Part shown: positions 16,212 through 23,361 of the stretch, piece by piece | Numbering within the stretch: position 1 is the first letter of the stretch | Layout: each line of letters opens with the position of its first letter | DNA from: Paractinoplanes polyasparticus | GTDB taxonomy: Bacteria > Actinomycetota > Actinomycetes > Mycobacteriales > Micromonosporaceae | Direction of reading: 5' to 3' | Assembly (NCBI RefSeq): GCF_019710575.1 | Contig: NZ_JAHWFK010000026.1 | Location: 1 to 33,395 of the forward strand | DNA length: 33,395 nucleotides | Notes under the pieces: generated by a model | What the model was told of the DNA's origin: nothing | The model's input: only the letters and a program-made list of their open reading frames with translations | Database searches by the model: none | Position numbers and translations under genes: made by a program

Positions 16212-17607
16212 GGCTCCAGGTTCTCACCTCGGTCTCGGACGGGCAGACGATCCGGGTGTCCGTGTTGACGCACATGCTCGCCGGCACCGGCATCTGACCC
16301 AGGGTGGTCGTCCGGCCGTCGGAGAGCCGCATCTTCTGCACGGTGCCCTCCTTGGTGACCACCAGCAGTCCGTCGTCCCCGAGCCAGTGCAGGCTGTCGG
16401 AACCGGTGATCGCGGTGACCGGTCGCCCGGACGGGTCGAGCAGCGTGGCCTCGTTGCCGGCGAGCATCGAGTAGCCGCGCATCGAGAAGCCGTACGCGCC
16501 GCCCCGGGGACCGGCCATCTGCCAGAGCTGCTGCCCGCCGGCCACCTCGATCGCCCGGACCGTCGTGTTCACGTCCCGGTCGGTCTCGGACACGCAGAGC
16601 CGCCCCGACCCGCACGGCCACAGGGAGCCCACCTCGTGCCCGGCCGGCAGGTCGAGCAGCACGGACGAGTTCCCGCTCGACAGGTCGGTCGCGCGGACCC
16701 GGAAGGGGCTGGTCACTCCGGCCGACCGCTCGTTGTTGAAGAGCCAGCCCTCGTACGCGATGAAGGTATAGCCCTGACCCGGCGCCGGAATCGTGGTCGT
16801 CTTCAGCAGCCGGCCGTCGGTCGTGTCCACCACCCGCACCTGGCCGCTCTTCGTCACCTGCACCATCCGGTCGTCGGTCTGGCGGGTGATGTCCTCGTCG
16901 TTCGCGGTCCGCATGCCGACCGTGTACTGCGCCCGGTCGGCGCCGGCCGGCACCGACCACAGGGTCGCCCCGGTCGACCAGTCGAACGCCTCGGTCCGGC
17001 CCGTCCCGGCCTCGGTCCGCACCAGCCCGCGGTCGTTGACCAGCAGGCTGTCGGCGACCGCGCTCTTCACCTTCCAGCGTTCCCGCCCGGTGGCCGGATC
17101 GAGCACGTGGATCTCCCGGTCCGGGTAGATGTCGTTCAGCGGCACGGCGTCGCTGTCCGGGACGACGAAGACCAGCAGGGCCTGGGGCACCGCGGTGACG
17201 CTGGCGAAGTCGTCGAACCGGCCGAGCGAGCGGGCCGGCCACGCCACTGCGGCGGTGTGCAGGTCTTGCGCGACGACCCGGACCGTGCCGTCCGCGGACC
17301 GCCAGGCGGTGAAGGAGCGTTCCCCGGCGATCGTCGAGTACGCGGCAGAAGCCTTCCCGCCGAACTCGATCGGCGACCCCACCTCGGTCAGCGGCCGGAC
17401 CGGCGCGACCGGCTGAGCATCGTGCCGCTGCGGGCGCAGGCCGGCCACCACCCCCACGGCGACCAGCAACACGACGGCGGCCGCCAGCACGGCCTGGTTG
17501 CGGTTGCGTTGCCGGCCCCGGCAGCGGGCCCGCTCGGCCGCCCCGAGCGGGACGGCGTCGGCCGCACGGGCCAGGCCGACGAACAGGTCATCCAGGTCAG
17601 CGGGCAT
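16201..17607 (-). CDS. Membrane-anchored beta-propeller protein coupled to the ECF sigma gene
   Basis: ATG 17607 starts a 468-residue protein. Residues 1-35 are predicted cytoplasmic (MPADLDDLFVGLARAADAVP), a single membrane helix follows at about 39-57, and the remainder is an extracytoplasmic PQQ-type beta-propeller. Repeated blades can be seen, such as EIHVLDPATGRERWKVKSA, AFDWSTGATLWSVPAG, VRVVDTTDGRLLKT and AIEVAGGQQLWQMAG. The start overlaps the sigma-factor stop by 11 bases, so it is cotranscribed and translationally coupled. By position it is the expected partner of the sigma factor: a membrane protein whose short cytoplasmic end could bind sigma while the propeller senses something outside. 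No classic zinc anti-sigma motif is seen, so that role is inferred. Confidence 0.8.
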   Translation of the reverse strand: MPADLDDLFVGLARAADAVPLGAAERARCRGRQRNRNQAVLAAAVVLLVAVGVVAGLRPQRHDAQPVAPVRPLTEVGSPIEFGGKASAAYSTIAGERSFTAWRSADGTVRVVAQDLHTAAVAWPARSLGRFDDFASVTAVPQALLVFVVPDSDAVPLNDIYPDREIHVLDPATGRERWKVKSAVADSLLVNDRGLVRTEAGTGRTEAFDWSTGATLWSVPAGADRAQYTVGMRTANDEDITRQTDDRMVQVTKSGQVRVVDTTDGRLLKTTTIPAPGQGYTFIAYEGWLFNNERSAGVTSPFRVRATDLSSGNSSVLLDLPAGHEVGSLWPCGSGRLCVSETDRDVNTTVRAIEVAGGQQLWQMAGPRGGAYGFSMRGYSMLAGNEATLLDPSGRPVTAITGSDSLHWLGDDGLLVVTKEGTVQKMRLSDGRTTTLGQMPVPASMCVNTDTRIVCPSETEVRTWSLTG

Positions 17608-18103
17608 CTCGGGCTCCTTCCGGCGCGCGCTCGTCGCCGAGGACCGCCGCCAGGCCGGTCCGGCCGCGGGACAGCCAGGACTTCACGGTGCCGGTGGACG
17701 CCCCGGTCTCGGCGGCGATCTCGGCGATGGAACGGTCGAGCAGGTAGTGCAGGGCCAAGGCCCGGCGATGGACCATCGGCAGGGTGCGCAGGGCGCGGAT
17801 CAGCAGCACGGTGTCCTCGGAGGGCGGCGCGGCGGGTAACGGCGGTCGTTCGGCGGCGGCGCGGGCCCGGCGTACGCCGAGACGGCGCCAGCGGTCGGCC
17901 GAGAGCCGGTTGACCACCAGGCGCAGCCACGCCTCCTGATCCTCGTAGCCCGAGAGCTGCCGCCAGCGCTGCCAGGCCCGGGCGTACGCCTCCTGCACGA
18001 GGTCTTGCGCGTCGGCCGGGTCGCCGGTCAGCCCGTACGCGTAGCGGGCCAGGCGCCGGGATGTGTCCCGGTAGAAGTTGTCGAACTCGTCTGCGTCTTT
18101 CAC
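17597..18103 (-). CDS. ECF sigma factor (SigE-type family)
   Basis: A 168-residue RNA polymerase sigma factor. Region 2 spans about 8-75, including YAYGLTGDPADAQDLVQEAY and RWRQLSGYEDQEAWLRLVVN. Region 4 spans about 100-155, with LRTLPMVHRRALALHYLLD and a helix-turn-helix IAEIAAETGASTGTVKSWLS. There is no C-terminal extension. GTG 18103 is favoured because GAAGG lies at a good distance before it; GTG 18121 would add six residues. It forms an operon with the downstream propeller protein. Divergent transcription of proS begins only 78 bases away, so an autoregulated promoter would have to lie in that gap. Confidence 0.92.
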   Translation of the reverse strand: MKDADEFDNFYRDTSRRLARYAYGLTGDPADAQDLVQEAYARAWQRWRQLSGYEDQEAWLRLVVNRLSADRWRRLGVRRARAAAERPPLPAAPPSEDTVLLIRALRTLPMVHRRALALHYLLDRSIAEIAAETGASTGTVKSWLSRGRTGLAAVLGDERAPEGARDAR

Positions 18104-18167
18104 CGTGCACCGCCCTTCCACCTAGGACACGCCTTGCCCGCCCGGTAGGTTGCGGAGCCGGCACGAC

Positions 18168-18173
18168 TAGGAT
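18168..18173 (+). promoter_or_regulatory. -10 element of proS (likely leaderless)
   Basis: TAGGAT sits 8 bases before the proS ATG with no ribosome-binding site between, so transcription probably starts at or next to the start codon. No convincing -35 is visible. Confidence 0.5.
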
Positions 18174-18181
18174 GTCGCCTC

Positions 18182-19588
18182 ATGGCTCGTGTGCTCACTC
18201 CCCGCGCGGAGGACTTCCCCCGCTGGTACCAGGACCTGATCGCCAAGGCGCAGCTGGCCGACAACGGCCCGGTGCGCGGCACCATGGTCATCCGGCCCGT
18301 CGGCTGGGCCATCTGGGAGCGCATGCAGGCCGACATGGACGTGCGCATCAAGGAAGAGGGCGTGCAGAACGCCTACTTCCCGCTGTTCATCCCCGAGAGC
18401 TACCTGCGCCGCGAGGCCGACCACGTCGAGGGCTTCTCGCCCGAGCTGGCCGTGGTCACCCACGCCGGCGGCAAGCAGCTGGCCGAGCCCCTGGTGGTCC
18501 GCCCGACCAGCGAGACCGTGATCGGCGAGTTCATGGCCAAGTGGGTCGACTCGTACCGTGACCTGCCGCTGCTGCTCAACCAGTGGGCCAACGTCGTGCG
18601 GTGGGAACTGCGGCCGCGCACGTTCCTGCGCACCACCGAGTTCCTCTGGCAGGAGGGGCACGACGCGCACGCCACCGAGGCCGACGCGCGGGAGCACGCC
18701 CGCAACATCCACAAGAACGTCTACCAGGCGTTCATGGAGGAGCTGCTGGCCGTGCCGGTCGTGCCCGGCCGCAAGACCAAGGGCGAGCGTTTCGCCGGCG
18801 CCACCAACACCATGACCGTCGAGGCCATGATGGGCGACACCAAGGCGCTCCAGATGGGCACCTCGCACGAGCTGGGCCAGAACTTCGCCAAGGCCTTCGA
18901 CATCACGTACTCGTCGAAGGACGGCAAGGTCGAGCACGCCTGGACGACCTCGTGGGGCACGTCGACCCGCATGATGGGCGGCCTCATCATGGTGCACGGC
19001 GACGACAACGGCCTACGGCTGCCGCCGCGCCTCGCGCCCATCCAGGTGCAGGTCATGGTGGTCAAGGCGGGCGAGGGCGTCGTCGAGGCGGCGAGCCGGC
19101 TGCGCGACGAGCTGAAGGCGTCCGGCGTACGGGTGAAACTCGACGACCGGGCCGACATCCCGTTCGGCCGCCGCGCCGTCGACGCCGAGCTGCAGGGTGT
19201 GCCCATCCGCATCGAGGTCGGCCCGCGTGACCTGGCCAACGGCAGCGTCACGATCGCGCGGCGGATCGACGGGTCCAAGACCCCGACCCCGCTCGGCGAC
19301 GTGCTGGGCGCGGTGACCAGCGCTCTCAAGGCCGACCAGCAGCGCCTTTACGACGAGGCGGTGGCGTTCCGCGAGGCGAACACGGTCGAGGTCAAGACGC
19401 TGGGCGAGGCGATCGAGGCCGCGCAGACCGGCTGGGCGCGGGTGCCGTGGTCGGCCGTGGGCGAGGCGGGCGAGAAAGAGGCCAACGGCAAGGCCGTCAC
19501 GGTCCGCTGCCTGACCCGTGCCGACGGCACCATGCCCGACTCCGACGAGGAACCCGGCCTGGTCGCCATCCTGGCCCGTTCCTACTGA
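18182..19588 (+). CDS. proS: Prolyl-tRNA synthetase, archaeal/eukaryotic type
   Basis: A 468-residue class II aminoacyl-tRNA synthetase that charges tRNA-Pro. Class II motifs are visible: motif 1 region GWAIWERMQADMDVRIKEEG with YFPLFIPESYL, motif 2 LNQWANVVRWELRPRTFLRT followed by EFLWQEGH, and motif 3 with GGLIMVHGDDNGLRLPPRLA. It has the short form without the bacterial editing insertion and ends in a C-terminal domain finishing with the aromatic SY, typical of archaeal-type ProRS (some actinobacteria use this form). Its stop overlaps the DUF402 gene start (TGATG), indicating coupling. Confidence 0.97.
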   Translation: MARVLTPRAEDFPRWYQDLIAKAQLADNGPVRGTMVIRPVGWAIWERMQADMDVRIKEEGVQNAYFPLFIPESYLRREADHVEGFSPELAVVTHAGGKQLAEPLVVRPTSETVIGEFMAKWVDSYRDLPLLLNQWANVVRWELRPRTFLRTTEFLWQEGHDAHATEADAREHARNIHKNVYQAFMEELLAVPVVPGRKTKGERFAGATNTMTVEAMMGDTKALQMGTSHELGQNFAKAFDITYSSKDGKVEHAWTTSWGTSTRMMGGLIMVHGDDNGLRLPPRLAPIQVQVMVVKAGEGVVEAASRLRDELKASGVRVKLDDRADIPFGRRAVDAELQGVPIRIEVGPRDLANGSVTIARRIDGSKTPTPLGDVLGAVTSALKADQQRLYDEAVAFREANTVEVKTLGEAIEAAQTGWARVPWSAVGEAGEKEANGKAVTVRCLTRADGTMPDSDEEPGLVAILARSY

Positions 19589-20244
19589 TGGGCTTCGAGC
19601 CCGGCCGGCTCGTTCTGCACCGCGACACCCACCGGGGCCGACTCGGCTTCGTGCACCCGGCCCGGGTGGTCTCCGACGACGAGCGCGGGCTGCTCCTGTG
19701 GGTGGCCAGCGGTTCGGCGGTCGCGATCGAGACGACGGCGGACGGCCGCGGTCCCCGCGACATGCCGTCGTTCGTGGCGTGGGAGGCCGAGCCCAAGAAG
19801 ATGACGCTCGCCACATGGCGCGGCCCCGGCCTGCTGCGTTTCTTTCCCACGGATGCCGATCACTCGGTCTGGCTGTTCCGCAGCGAGACCGACGAGTTCA
19901 AGAACTACTACATCAACCTCGAGGAGTCCGCCGTCCGCTGGGACGACGGCGAGGTGGCCGGCATCGACGTCATCGACCAGGACCTCGACATCGTGGCCGA
20001 CCCCGATCTGAGCTGGCGCTGGAAGGACGAGGACGAGTTCGCCGAGCGTCTCGCGCGCCCTGACCTCTACTGGGTCCCCGACGAGGCTGCCGTGTGGGCT
20101 GAGGGCCATCGGGTGATCAAGCTGATCGAGGCCGCCGAGTTCCCCTTCGACGGCACGTGGCGCGACTTCGACCCCGACCCGTCCTGGCCCGTCCCGACGG
20201 AACTGCCCGCCGGCTGGGACCGCCCGATCGTGGCCCGCACCTGA
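19588..20244 (+). CDS. DUF402 / nucleoside-diphosphate-phosphatase-like protein
   Basis: ATG 19588 overlaps the proS stop. The 218-residue protein has the DUF402 fold also found in bacterial nucleoside tri/diphosphate phosphatases and FomD. The metal-binding signature is visible around NYYINLEESAVRWDDG, VIDQDLDIVADPDLSW and KDEDEFAER (several Asp/Glu in the expected order). Earlier, LATWRGPGLLRFFPTDADHS and VWLFRSE form the barrel strands. The C-terminal helix continues ALSEGHRVIKLIE-like with WAEGHRVIKLIEAAEFPF. The likely activity is metal-dependent phosphate hydrolysis on a nucleotide-like substrate. Operon with proS. A strong hairpin follows 35 bases after the stop. Confidence 0.82.
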   Translation: MGFEPGRLVLHRDTHRGRLGFVHPARVVSDDERGLLLWVASGSAVAIETTADGRGPRDMPSFVAWEAEPKKMTLATWRGPGLLRFFPTDADHSVWLFRSETDEFKNYYINLEESAVRWDDGEVAGIDVIDQDLDIVADPDLSWRWKDEDEFAERLARPDLYWVPDEAAVWAEGHRVIKLIEAAEFPFDGTWRDFDPDPSWPVPTELPAGWDRPIVART

Positions 20245-20279
20245 CCGTTTGCTTCTCGATCTTCACTTCTTCCCCACCG

Positions 20280-20296
20280 CCCCACCCAGGGTGGGG
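20280..20296 (+). terminator. GC-rich hairpin after the proS-DUF402 operon
   Basis: CCCCACC-cag-GGTGGGG forms a 7-pair stem. It is followed by AACCTAGCGGTTTT, which has a short T run 11 bases further on. It fits a transcription terminator for the upstream operon, though the T tract is weak. Confidence 0.5.
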
Positions 20297-20329
20297 AACC
20301 TAGCGGTTTTCGCCTCGGCCGGCGGTGCG

Positions 20330-20357
20330 TTGTCCACAGGCGGGACACTTTTCCACA
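20330..20357 (+). promoter_or_regulatory. Two DnaA-box-like sites
   Basis: TTGTCCACA (20330-20338) matches the high-GC actinobacterial DnaA-box consensus and TTTTCCACA (20349-20357) is one or two bases off. They have the same orientation, 19 bases apart start to start. They could bind DnaA to control the ribosomal-protein operon or could be chance. Confidence 0.35.
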
Positions 20358-20360
20358 GGG

Positions 20361-20376
20361 GGTTGCGAGCGCAACC
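20361..20376. repeat. Perfect palindrome GGTTGCG-AG-CGCAACC
   Basis: A 7-pair inverted repeat directly after the DnaA-box-like sites. It could be a protein-binding operator or a hairpin in a leader transcript; no known regulator motif recognised. Confidence 0.5.
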
Positions 20377-20437
20377 ACTCACGCACGTGGAGCGAAGCGA
20401 CCCTCGGCGTGAGCGACGGTCTGTACCCACCGCCCCG

Positions 20438-20530
20438 CTACGACGTCCAGCCCTTGACTTTGAAGTTGCTCTCGGCCTCGACCGCGCTCTTGACCTTGAA
20501 GTTGACTTTTCCGAGGCCGATTGGGAGCAA
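20438..20530 (-). CDS. Possible antisense mini-ORF with duplicated NFKVK motif
   Basis: Reading leftward, a TTG at 20530 preceded by GGAAGGGGG opens a 30-residue frame that stops at TAG 20438-20440: MLPIGLGKVNFKVK, then SAVEAES, then NFKVKGWTS. The 36-base direct repeat in the DNA is in frame here and gives NFKVK twice, 12 residues apart. Codon third positions are mostly G/C. The frame stays open upstream (RAGYQGTILPDGRG precedes it), so a longer product with another start is possible. I do not recognise the peptide, and expression is unproven. Confidence 0.3.
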   Translation of the reverse strand: MLPIGLGKVNFKVKSAVEAESNFKVKGWTS

Positions 20531-20682
20531 CCCCCTTCCGTCTGGCAGAATGGTCCCCTGGTATCCGGCTCGCGTGAGGCGCCCTCTAACCCCTCCGTGC
20601 TGCCAGTCCATGAGACATCAGCATTTCTGTCCCCACGGGAGTGCCCTGCCTCACCTCGTAGTCATCAGGAGCGAAGAGAACC

Positions 20683-21213
20683 GTGGCCGTTAAGATCCGG
20701 CTCCTGCGGATGGGCAAGATCCGCAACCCGCAGTACCGCATCGTCGTCGCCGACTCGCGCACCAAGCGCGACGGCCGCGCCATCGAGTACGTCGGCATCT
20801 ACCAGCCGAAGGAACACCCCTCGGTCATCCAGGTCAAGTCCGAGCGCGTGCAGTACTGGCTCTCCGTCGGCGCGCAGCCGAGCGAGGCCGTGCAGCGCAT
20901 CCTCGAGAAGACCGGCGACTGGCAGCAGTTCAAGGGCCTTCCCGCCCCGCCGCCGCTGCTGGTGGCGGAGCCGAAGCAGTCCCGCACCGAGCTGTACGAG
21001 GCCGAGGCCAAGTCCGCCGCCGGTGTCGCCGACACCCCGGCCAAGACCCCCAAGAAGGCTCCGGCCAAGACCGCGGAGAAGGTCGCCGCTGCTCCGGAGG
21101 CTGCCGAGGCCAAGCCGGACCAGACGAAGGTTGCCGACCGCGCCGAGCCCAACCGCGAGGCCGTCGCCGAGACCGCAGAGGACCCGGCCGGTGCCGGCGC
21201 CGACGCGAGCTGA
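20683..21213 (+). CDS. rpsP: 30S ribosomal protein S16
   Basis: GTG 20683 starts VAVKIRLLRMGKIRNPQYRI, the S16 N-terminus, continuing through RDGRAIEYVGIYQPKE and QYWLSVGAQPSEAVQRILEK. S16 helps fold the central and 5' domains of 16S rRNA. The core ends near residue 90; a further roughly 85 residues are Ala/Lys/Glu/Pro-rich and probably disordered (AKTPKKAPAKTAEKVAAAPE). Total length 176, twice the usual 80-90, as in some actinobacterial S16 proteins. It opens the rpsP-khpA-rimM-trmD operon; the last 23 bases overlap khpA. Confidence 0.97.
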   Translation: MAVKIRLLRMGKIRNPQYRIVVADSRTKRDGRAIEYVGIYQPKEHPSVIQVKSERVQYWLSVGAQPSEAVQRILEKTGDWQQFKGLPAPPPLLVAEPKQSRTELYEAEAKSAAGVADTPAKTPKKAPAKTAEKVAAAPEAAEAKPDQTKVADRAEPNREAVAETAEDPAGAGADAS

Positions 21214-21448
21214 CGGGGCGCTCCGGCCGGCGCTGGAGCACCTCGTCAAGGGCATCGTCGACAATCCGGACGACGTCCGGGTGCGACTGGTCGACTCGCG
21301 TCGCGGCAAGCGGCTCGAGGTTCGTGTGCACCCGGAGGACCTGGGAACGGTCATCGGGCGCGGCGGGCGCACGGCCAAGGCCCTGCGGCAGGTCATCGGG
21401 TCGATCGGTGGGCGCGGCATCCGCGTCGACATCGTCGACGCGTACTGA
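21191..21448 (+). CDS. khpA: KH-domain RNA-binding protein KhpA
   Basis: GTG 21191, inside the end of rpsP and preceded by GAGGA at an 8-base gap, starts an 85-residue single KH domain. Visible features are ALEHLVKGIVDNPDDVRVRL, then LEVRVHPEDLGTVIGRGGRT with the GxxG loop (GRGG), and ALRQVIGSIGGRGIRVDIVD. KhpA binds many small and structured RNAs, usually as a heterodimer with KhpB, and influences cell division and wall synthesis in Gram-positives. The rpsP-khpA-rimM-trmD order is conserved in actinobacteria. The longer open frame upstream is a shadow of rpsP. Confidence 0.93.
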   Translation: MPAPTRADGALRPALEHLVKGIVDNPDDVRVRLVDSRRGKRLEVRVHPEDLGTVIGRGGRTAKALRQVIGSIGGRGIRVDIVDAY

Positions 21449-21488
21449 CCCGAGCTTTCCGGACGGCTTCGCTGAAAAGGAAGTTCGA

Positions 21489-22052
21489 GTGCTCCTTGTA
21501 GTCGGTCAGATCGGTAAGCCGCACGGTATCCGGGGCGAGGTCTCGGTGGTCGTGCGGACCGACGAACCGGAAGAACGTTTTGTCCCCGGGTCGGTGTTCG
21601 TGACGGAGGTCCCCCGGGACCGCCGCGTGAGCACCGGCCCGGCGGCCGTTTCCGGCGTCAAGTTCGATGTGCCCAAGCAGCTCGTGCTCGAGTCGATCCG
21701 CTGGCATCAGGGGCGCGGCATCGCGGTCTTCGAGAACATCTACGACCGCAACGTCGCCGAGGAGCTGCGCGGCGTCTTCCTGCAGGTCGACAGCGACGAG
21801 CTGACGCCCCCGGACGACCCTGACGAGTTCCACGACCACCAGTTGGTCGGGCTCCGGGTCGAGTCGGCCGACGGCACGGTGCACGGTTCGGTGGAGCGGA
21901 TCGAGCACGCGCCGTCCTCCGACCTCATCGTGCTGAAGAAGACCGGCGGCGGTACGGCGTTGATCCCCTTCGTGAGCGCCATGGTCCCGACCGTCGACGT
22001 GGCCGGCGGCAGGATCGTCGTCGACCTGCCCGAGGGTCTGCTGGATCTCTAG
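21489..22052 (+). CDS. rimM: 16S rRNA processing factor RimM
   Basis: GTG 21489 with an AAGGAAG ribosome-binding site gives 187 residues. The N-terminal barrel starts LLVVGQIGKPHGIRGEVSVV, the family hallmark, and is followed by VRTDEPEERFVPGSVF. The C-terminal PRC-barrel contains DELTPPDDPDEFHDHQLVGL and ends IPFVSAMVPTVDVAGGRIVV DLPEGLL. RimM binds S19 and assists maturation of the 30S head. The stop is directly followed by the trmD ATG with no gap. Confidence 0.96.
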   Translation: MLLVVGQIGKPHGIRGEVSVVVRTDEPEERFVPGSVFVTEVPRDRRVSTGPAAVSGVKFDVPKQLVLESIRWHQGRGIAVFENIYDRNVAEELRGVFLQVDSDELTPPDDPDEFHDHQLVGLRVESADGTVHGSVERIEHAPSSDLIVLKKTGGGTALIPFVSAMVPTVDVAGGRIVVDLPEGLLDL

Positions 22053-22811
22053 ATGCGCGTCGACATCATCTCCATCTTCCCGGACTACTTCGGCCCGCTC
22101 GACCTGTCGCTGATCGGCAAGGCGCGGCAGACCGGGCTGCTCGACGTGGCCGTGCACGATCTGCGCACCTGGACCTCGGACGTGCATCGCACGGTGGACG
22201 ACACCCCGTACGGGGGTGGGCCGGGCATGGTGATGCGGCCGGAACCGTGGGGGCAGGCGCTCGACGCGGTCGGGCCGGGCACGCTGATCGTGCCGTCGCC
22301 CGTGGGCAAGCCGTTCACCCAGGCCGACGCCCACGAGCTGGCCGCCTCGGACAAGTTGATCTTCGCCTGCGGGCGGTACGAGGGGATCGACCAGCGGGTG
22401 ATCGACGACGCGGACACCCGGATGCCGGTGCGGGAGGTTTCGCTCGGCGACTACGTGCTGTTCGGGGGCGAGGTCGCGGTCATCGTGATCATGGAGGCGA
22501 TCGTCCGGCTGCTGCCCGGGGTGCTGGGCAACGCAGACTCGCTGACCGAGGAGTCGCACGCGGCCGGGCTGCTCGAGGCGCCCGTCTACACCAAGCCGGC
22601 GTCGTGGCGCTCGATGGACGTGCCCGAGGTGCTGCGCTCCGGCGATCACGGCCGGATCGCGCGCTGGCGGCGGGATCAGAGCTTGCTGCGTACGGCGTCC
22701 CGGCGGCCGGACATGATGGCGGTCTACCCGTCCGAGGAACTGGACAAAAAAGACAGGAAGGCCCTCGACGAGGGTGGATTTCTGATCACGCCTCCCTCTG
22801 TGGCAAAGTAG
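22053..22811 (+). CDS. trmD: tRNA (guanine-37-N1)-methyltransferase TrmD
   Basis: A 252-residue SPOUT methyltransferase that makes m1G37 in tRNAs to prevent frameshifting. It starts MRVDIISIFPDYF; substrate-loop motifs are DDTPYGGGPGMVMRPEP, IFACGRYEGIDQRVIDD in the knot, and SLGDYVLFGGEVAVIVIMEA. Arg152 lies in VRLLPGVLG. The residue 15 positions later, where E. coli has catalytic Asp169, is Glu167 here (LTEESHAAGLLEAP). The C-terminal domain contains GDHGRIARWRRDQSLLRT. ATG follows the rimM TAG immediately. Confidence 0.97.
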   Translation: MRVDIISIFPDYFGPLDLSLIGKARQTGLLDVAVHDLRTWTSDVHRTVDDTPYGGGPGMVMRPEPWGQALDAVGPGTLIVPSPVGKPFTQADAHELAASDKLIFACGRYEGIDQRVIDDADTRMPVREVSLGDYVLFGGEVAVIVIMEAIVRLLPGVLGNADSLTEESHAAGLLEAPVYTKPASWRSMDVPEVLRSGDHGRIARWRRDQSLLRTASRRPDMMAVYPSEELDKKDRKALDEGGFLITPPSVAK

Positions 22812-22891
22812 GGAGGTTGCCGACCTCGTTCCGCGCCGCGGGGTGAGGCCGAGGGTCCCCTTCAGTCGTGGGGGATCAGAAGTACCCAGCC

Positions 22892-22913
22892 GCGCATCGA
22901 ACTCCCGATGCGC
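22892..22913 (+). promoter_or_regulatory. Perfect hairpin in the rplS leader
   Basis: GCGCATCG-aactcc-CGATGCGC makes an uninterrupted 8-pair stem with a 6-base loop, ending 22 bases before the rplS ATG. No T run follows, so it is not an obvious terminator. A position between trmD and rplS just ahead of the ribosome-binding site suits an autoregulatory L19 leader. Confidence 0.5.
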
Positions 22914-22935
22914 CACGAATAACGAGGATGCAGCG

Positions 22936-23292
22936 ATGAACACGCTGGACGCTCTCGACGCCCAGTCGCAGCGCACCGACCTCCCCGGTTTCCGGGCCGG
23001 CGACACCGTCAAGGTGTTCGCCCGGGTCGTCGAAGGTAACCGTTCCCGCGTCCAGATCTTCCAGGGCGTCGTGATCGGCCGCCAGGGCGCCGGCCTCCGC
23101 GAGACCTTCAAGGTCCGCAAGATCAGCTTCGGCGTCGGCGTCGAGCGGACCTACCCGCTCAACAGCCCGGCGATCGACAAGATCGAGGTCGTGAGCCGCG
23201 GTGACGTCCGCCGGGCCAAGCTCTACTACCTGCGCGAGCTCCGCGGCAAGAAGGCCAAGATCAAGGAGCTTCGGGAGAAGCAGACCGTCTGA
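22936..23292 (+). CDS. rplS: 50S ribosomal protein L19
   Basis: ATG 22936 with a GAGGA upstream gives 118 residues: MNTLDALDAQSQRTDLPGFR, then GDTVKVFARVVEGNRSRVQI and FQGVVIGRQGAGLRETF, followed by FGVGVERTYPLNSPAIDKIE and a Lys/Arg-rich C-terminus ending KELREKQTV. L19 lies at the 30S-50S interface. The frame is open further upstream, but that stretch has no L19 character. It is separated from trmD by 124 bases containing a hairpin, so it may have its own control, and is followed by an elaborate inverted repeat. Confidence 0.97.
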   Translation: MNTLDALDAQSQRTDLPGFRAGDTVKVFARVVEGNRSRVQIFQGVVIGRQGAGLRETFKVRKISFGVGVERTYPLNSPAIDKIEVVSRGDVRRAKLYYLRELRGKKAKIKELREKQTV

Positions 23293-23361
23293 TCCTCATC
23301 GATCCGGGCATGCGCGCATTACTCTTGCCGTGTGCCGGATGGGATCAGTGTGAACCCTTCC

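Larger units (their letters stand above)
20297..20682. other. Long intergenic region upstream of rpsP
   Basis: About 390 bases between the terminator-like hairpin and rpsP hold several signals: two TCCACAGG-containing sites (20330-20357), a perfect GGTTGCG-AG-CGCAACC palindrome (20361-20376), an inverted CTCACGC/GCGTGAG pair, and an imperfect 36-base-spaced direct repeat TTGACYTTGAAGTTG (20454-20468 and 20490-20504). The rpsP promoter must lie here; TTGACT (20502-20507) is the best -35 candidate, but no good -10 follows at standard spacing. A GAGCGAAGAG ribosome-binding region precedes rpsP. Confidence 0.5.

Noticed and set aside
20330..20376. Replication origin
   Set aside because: Only two box-like sites, no AT-rich unwinding region, and no dnaA/dnaN genes nearby.
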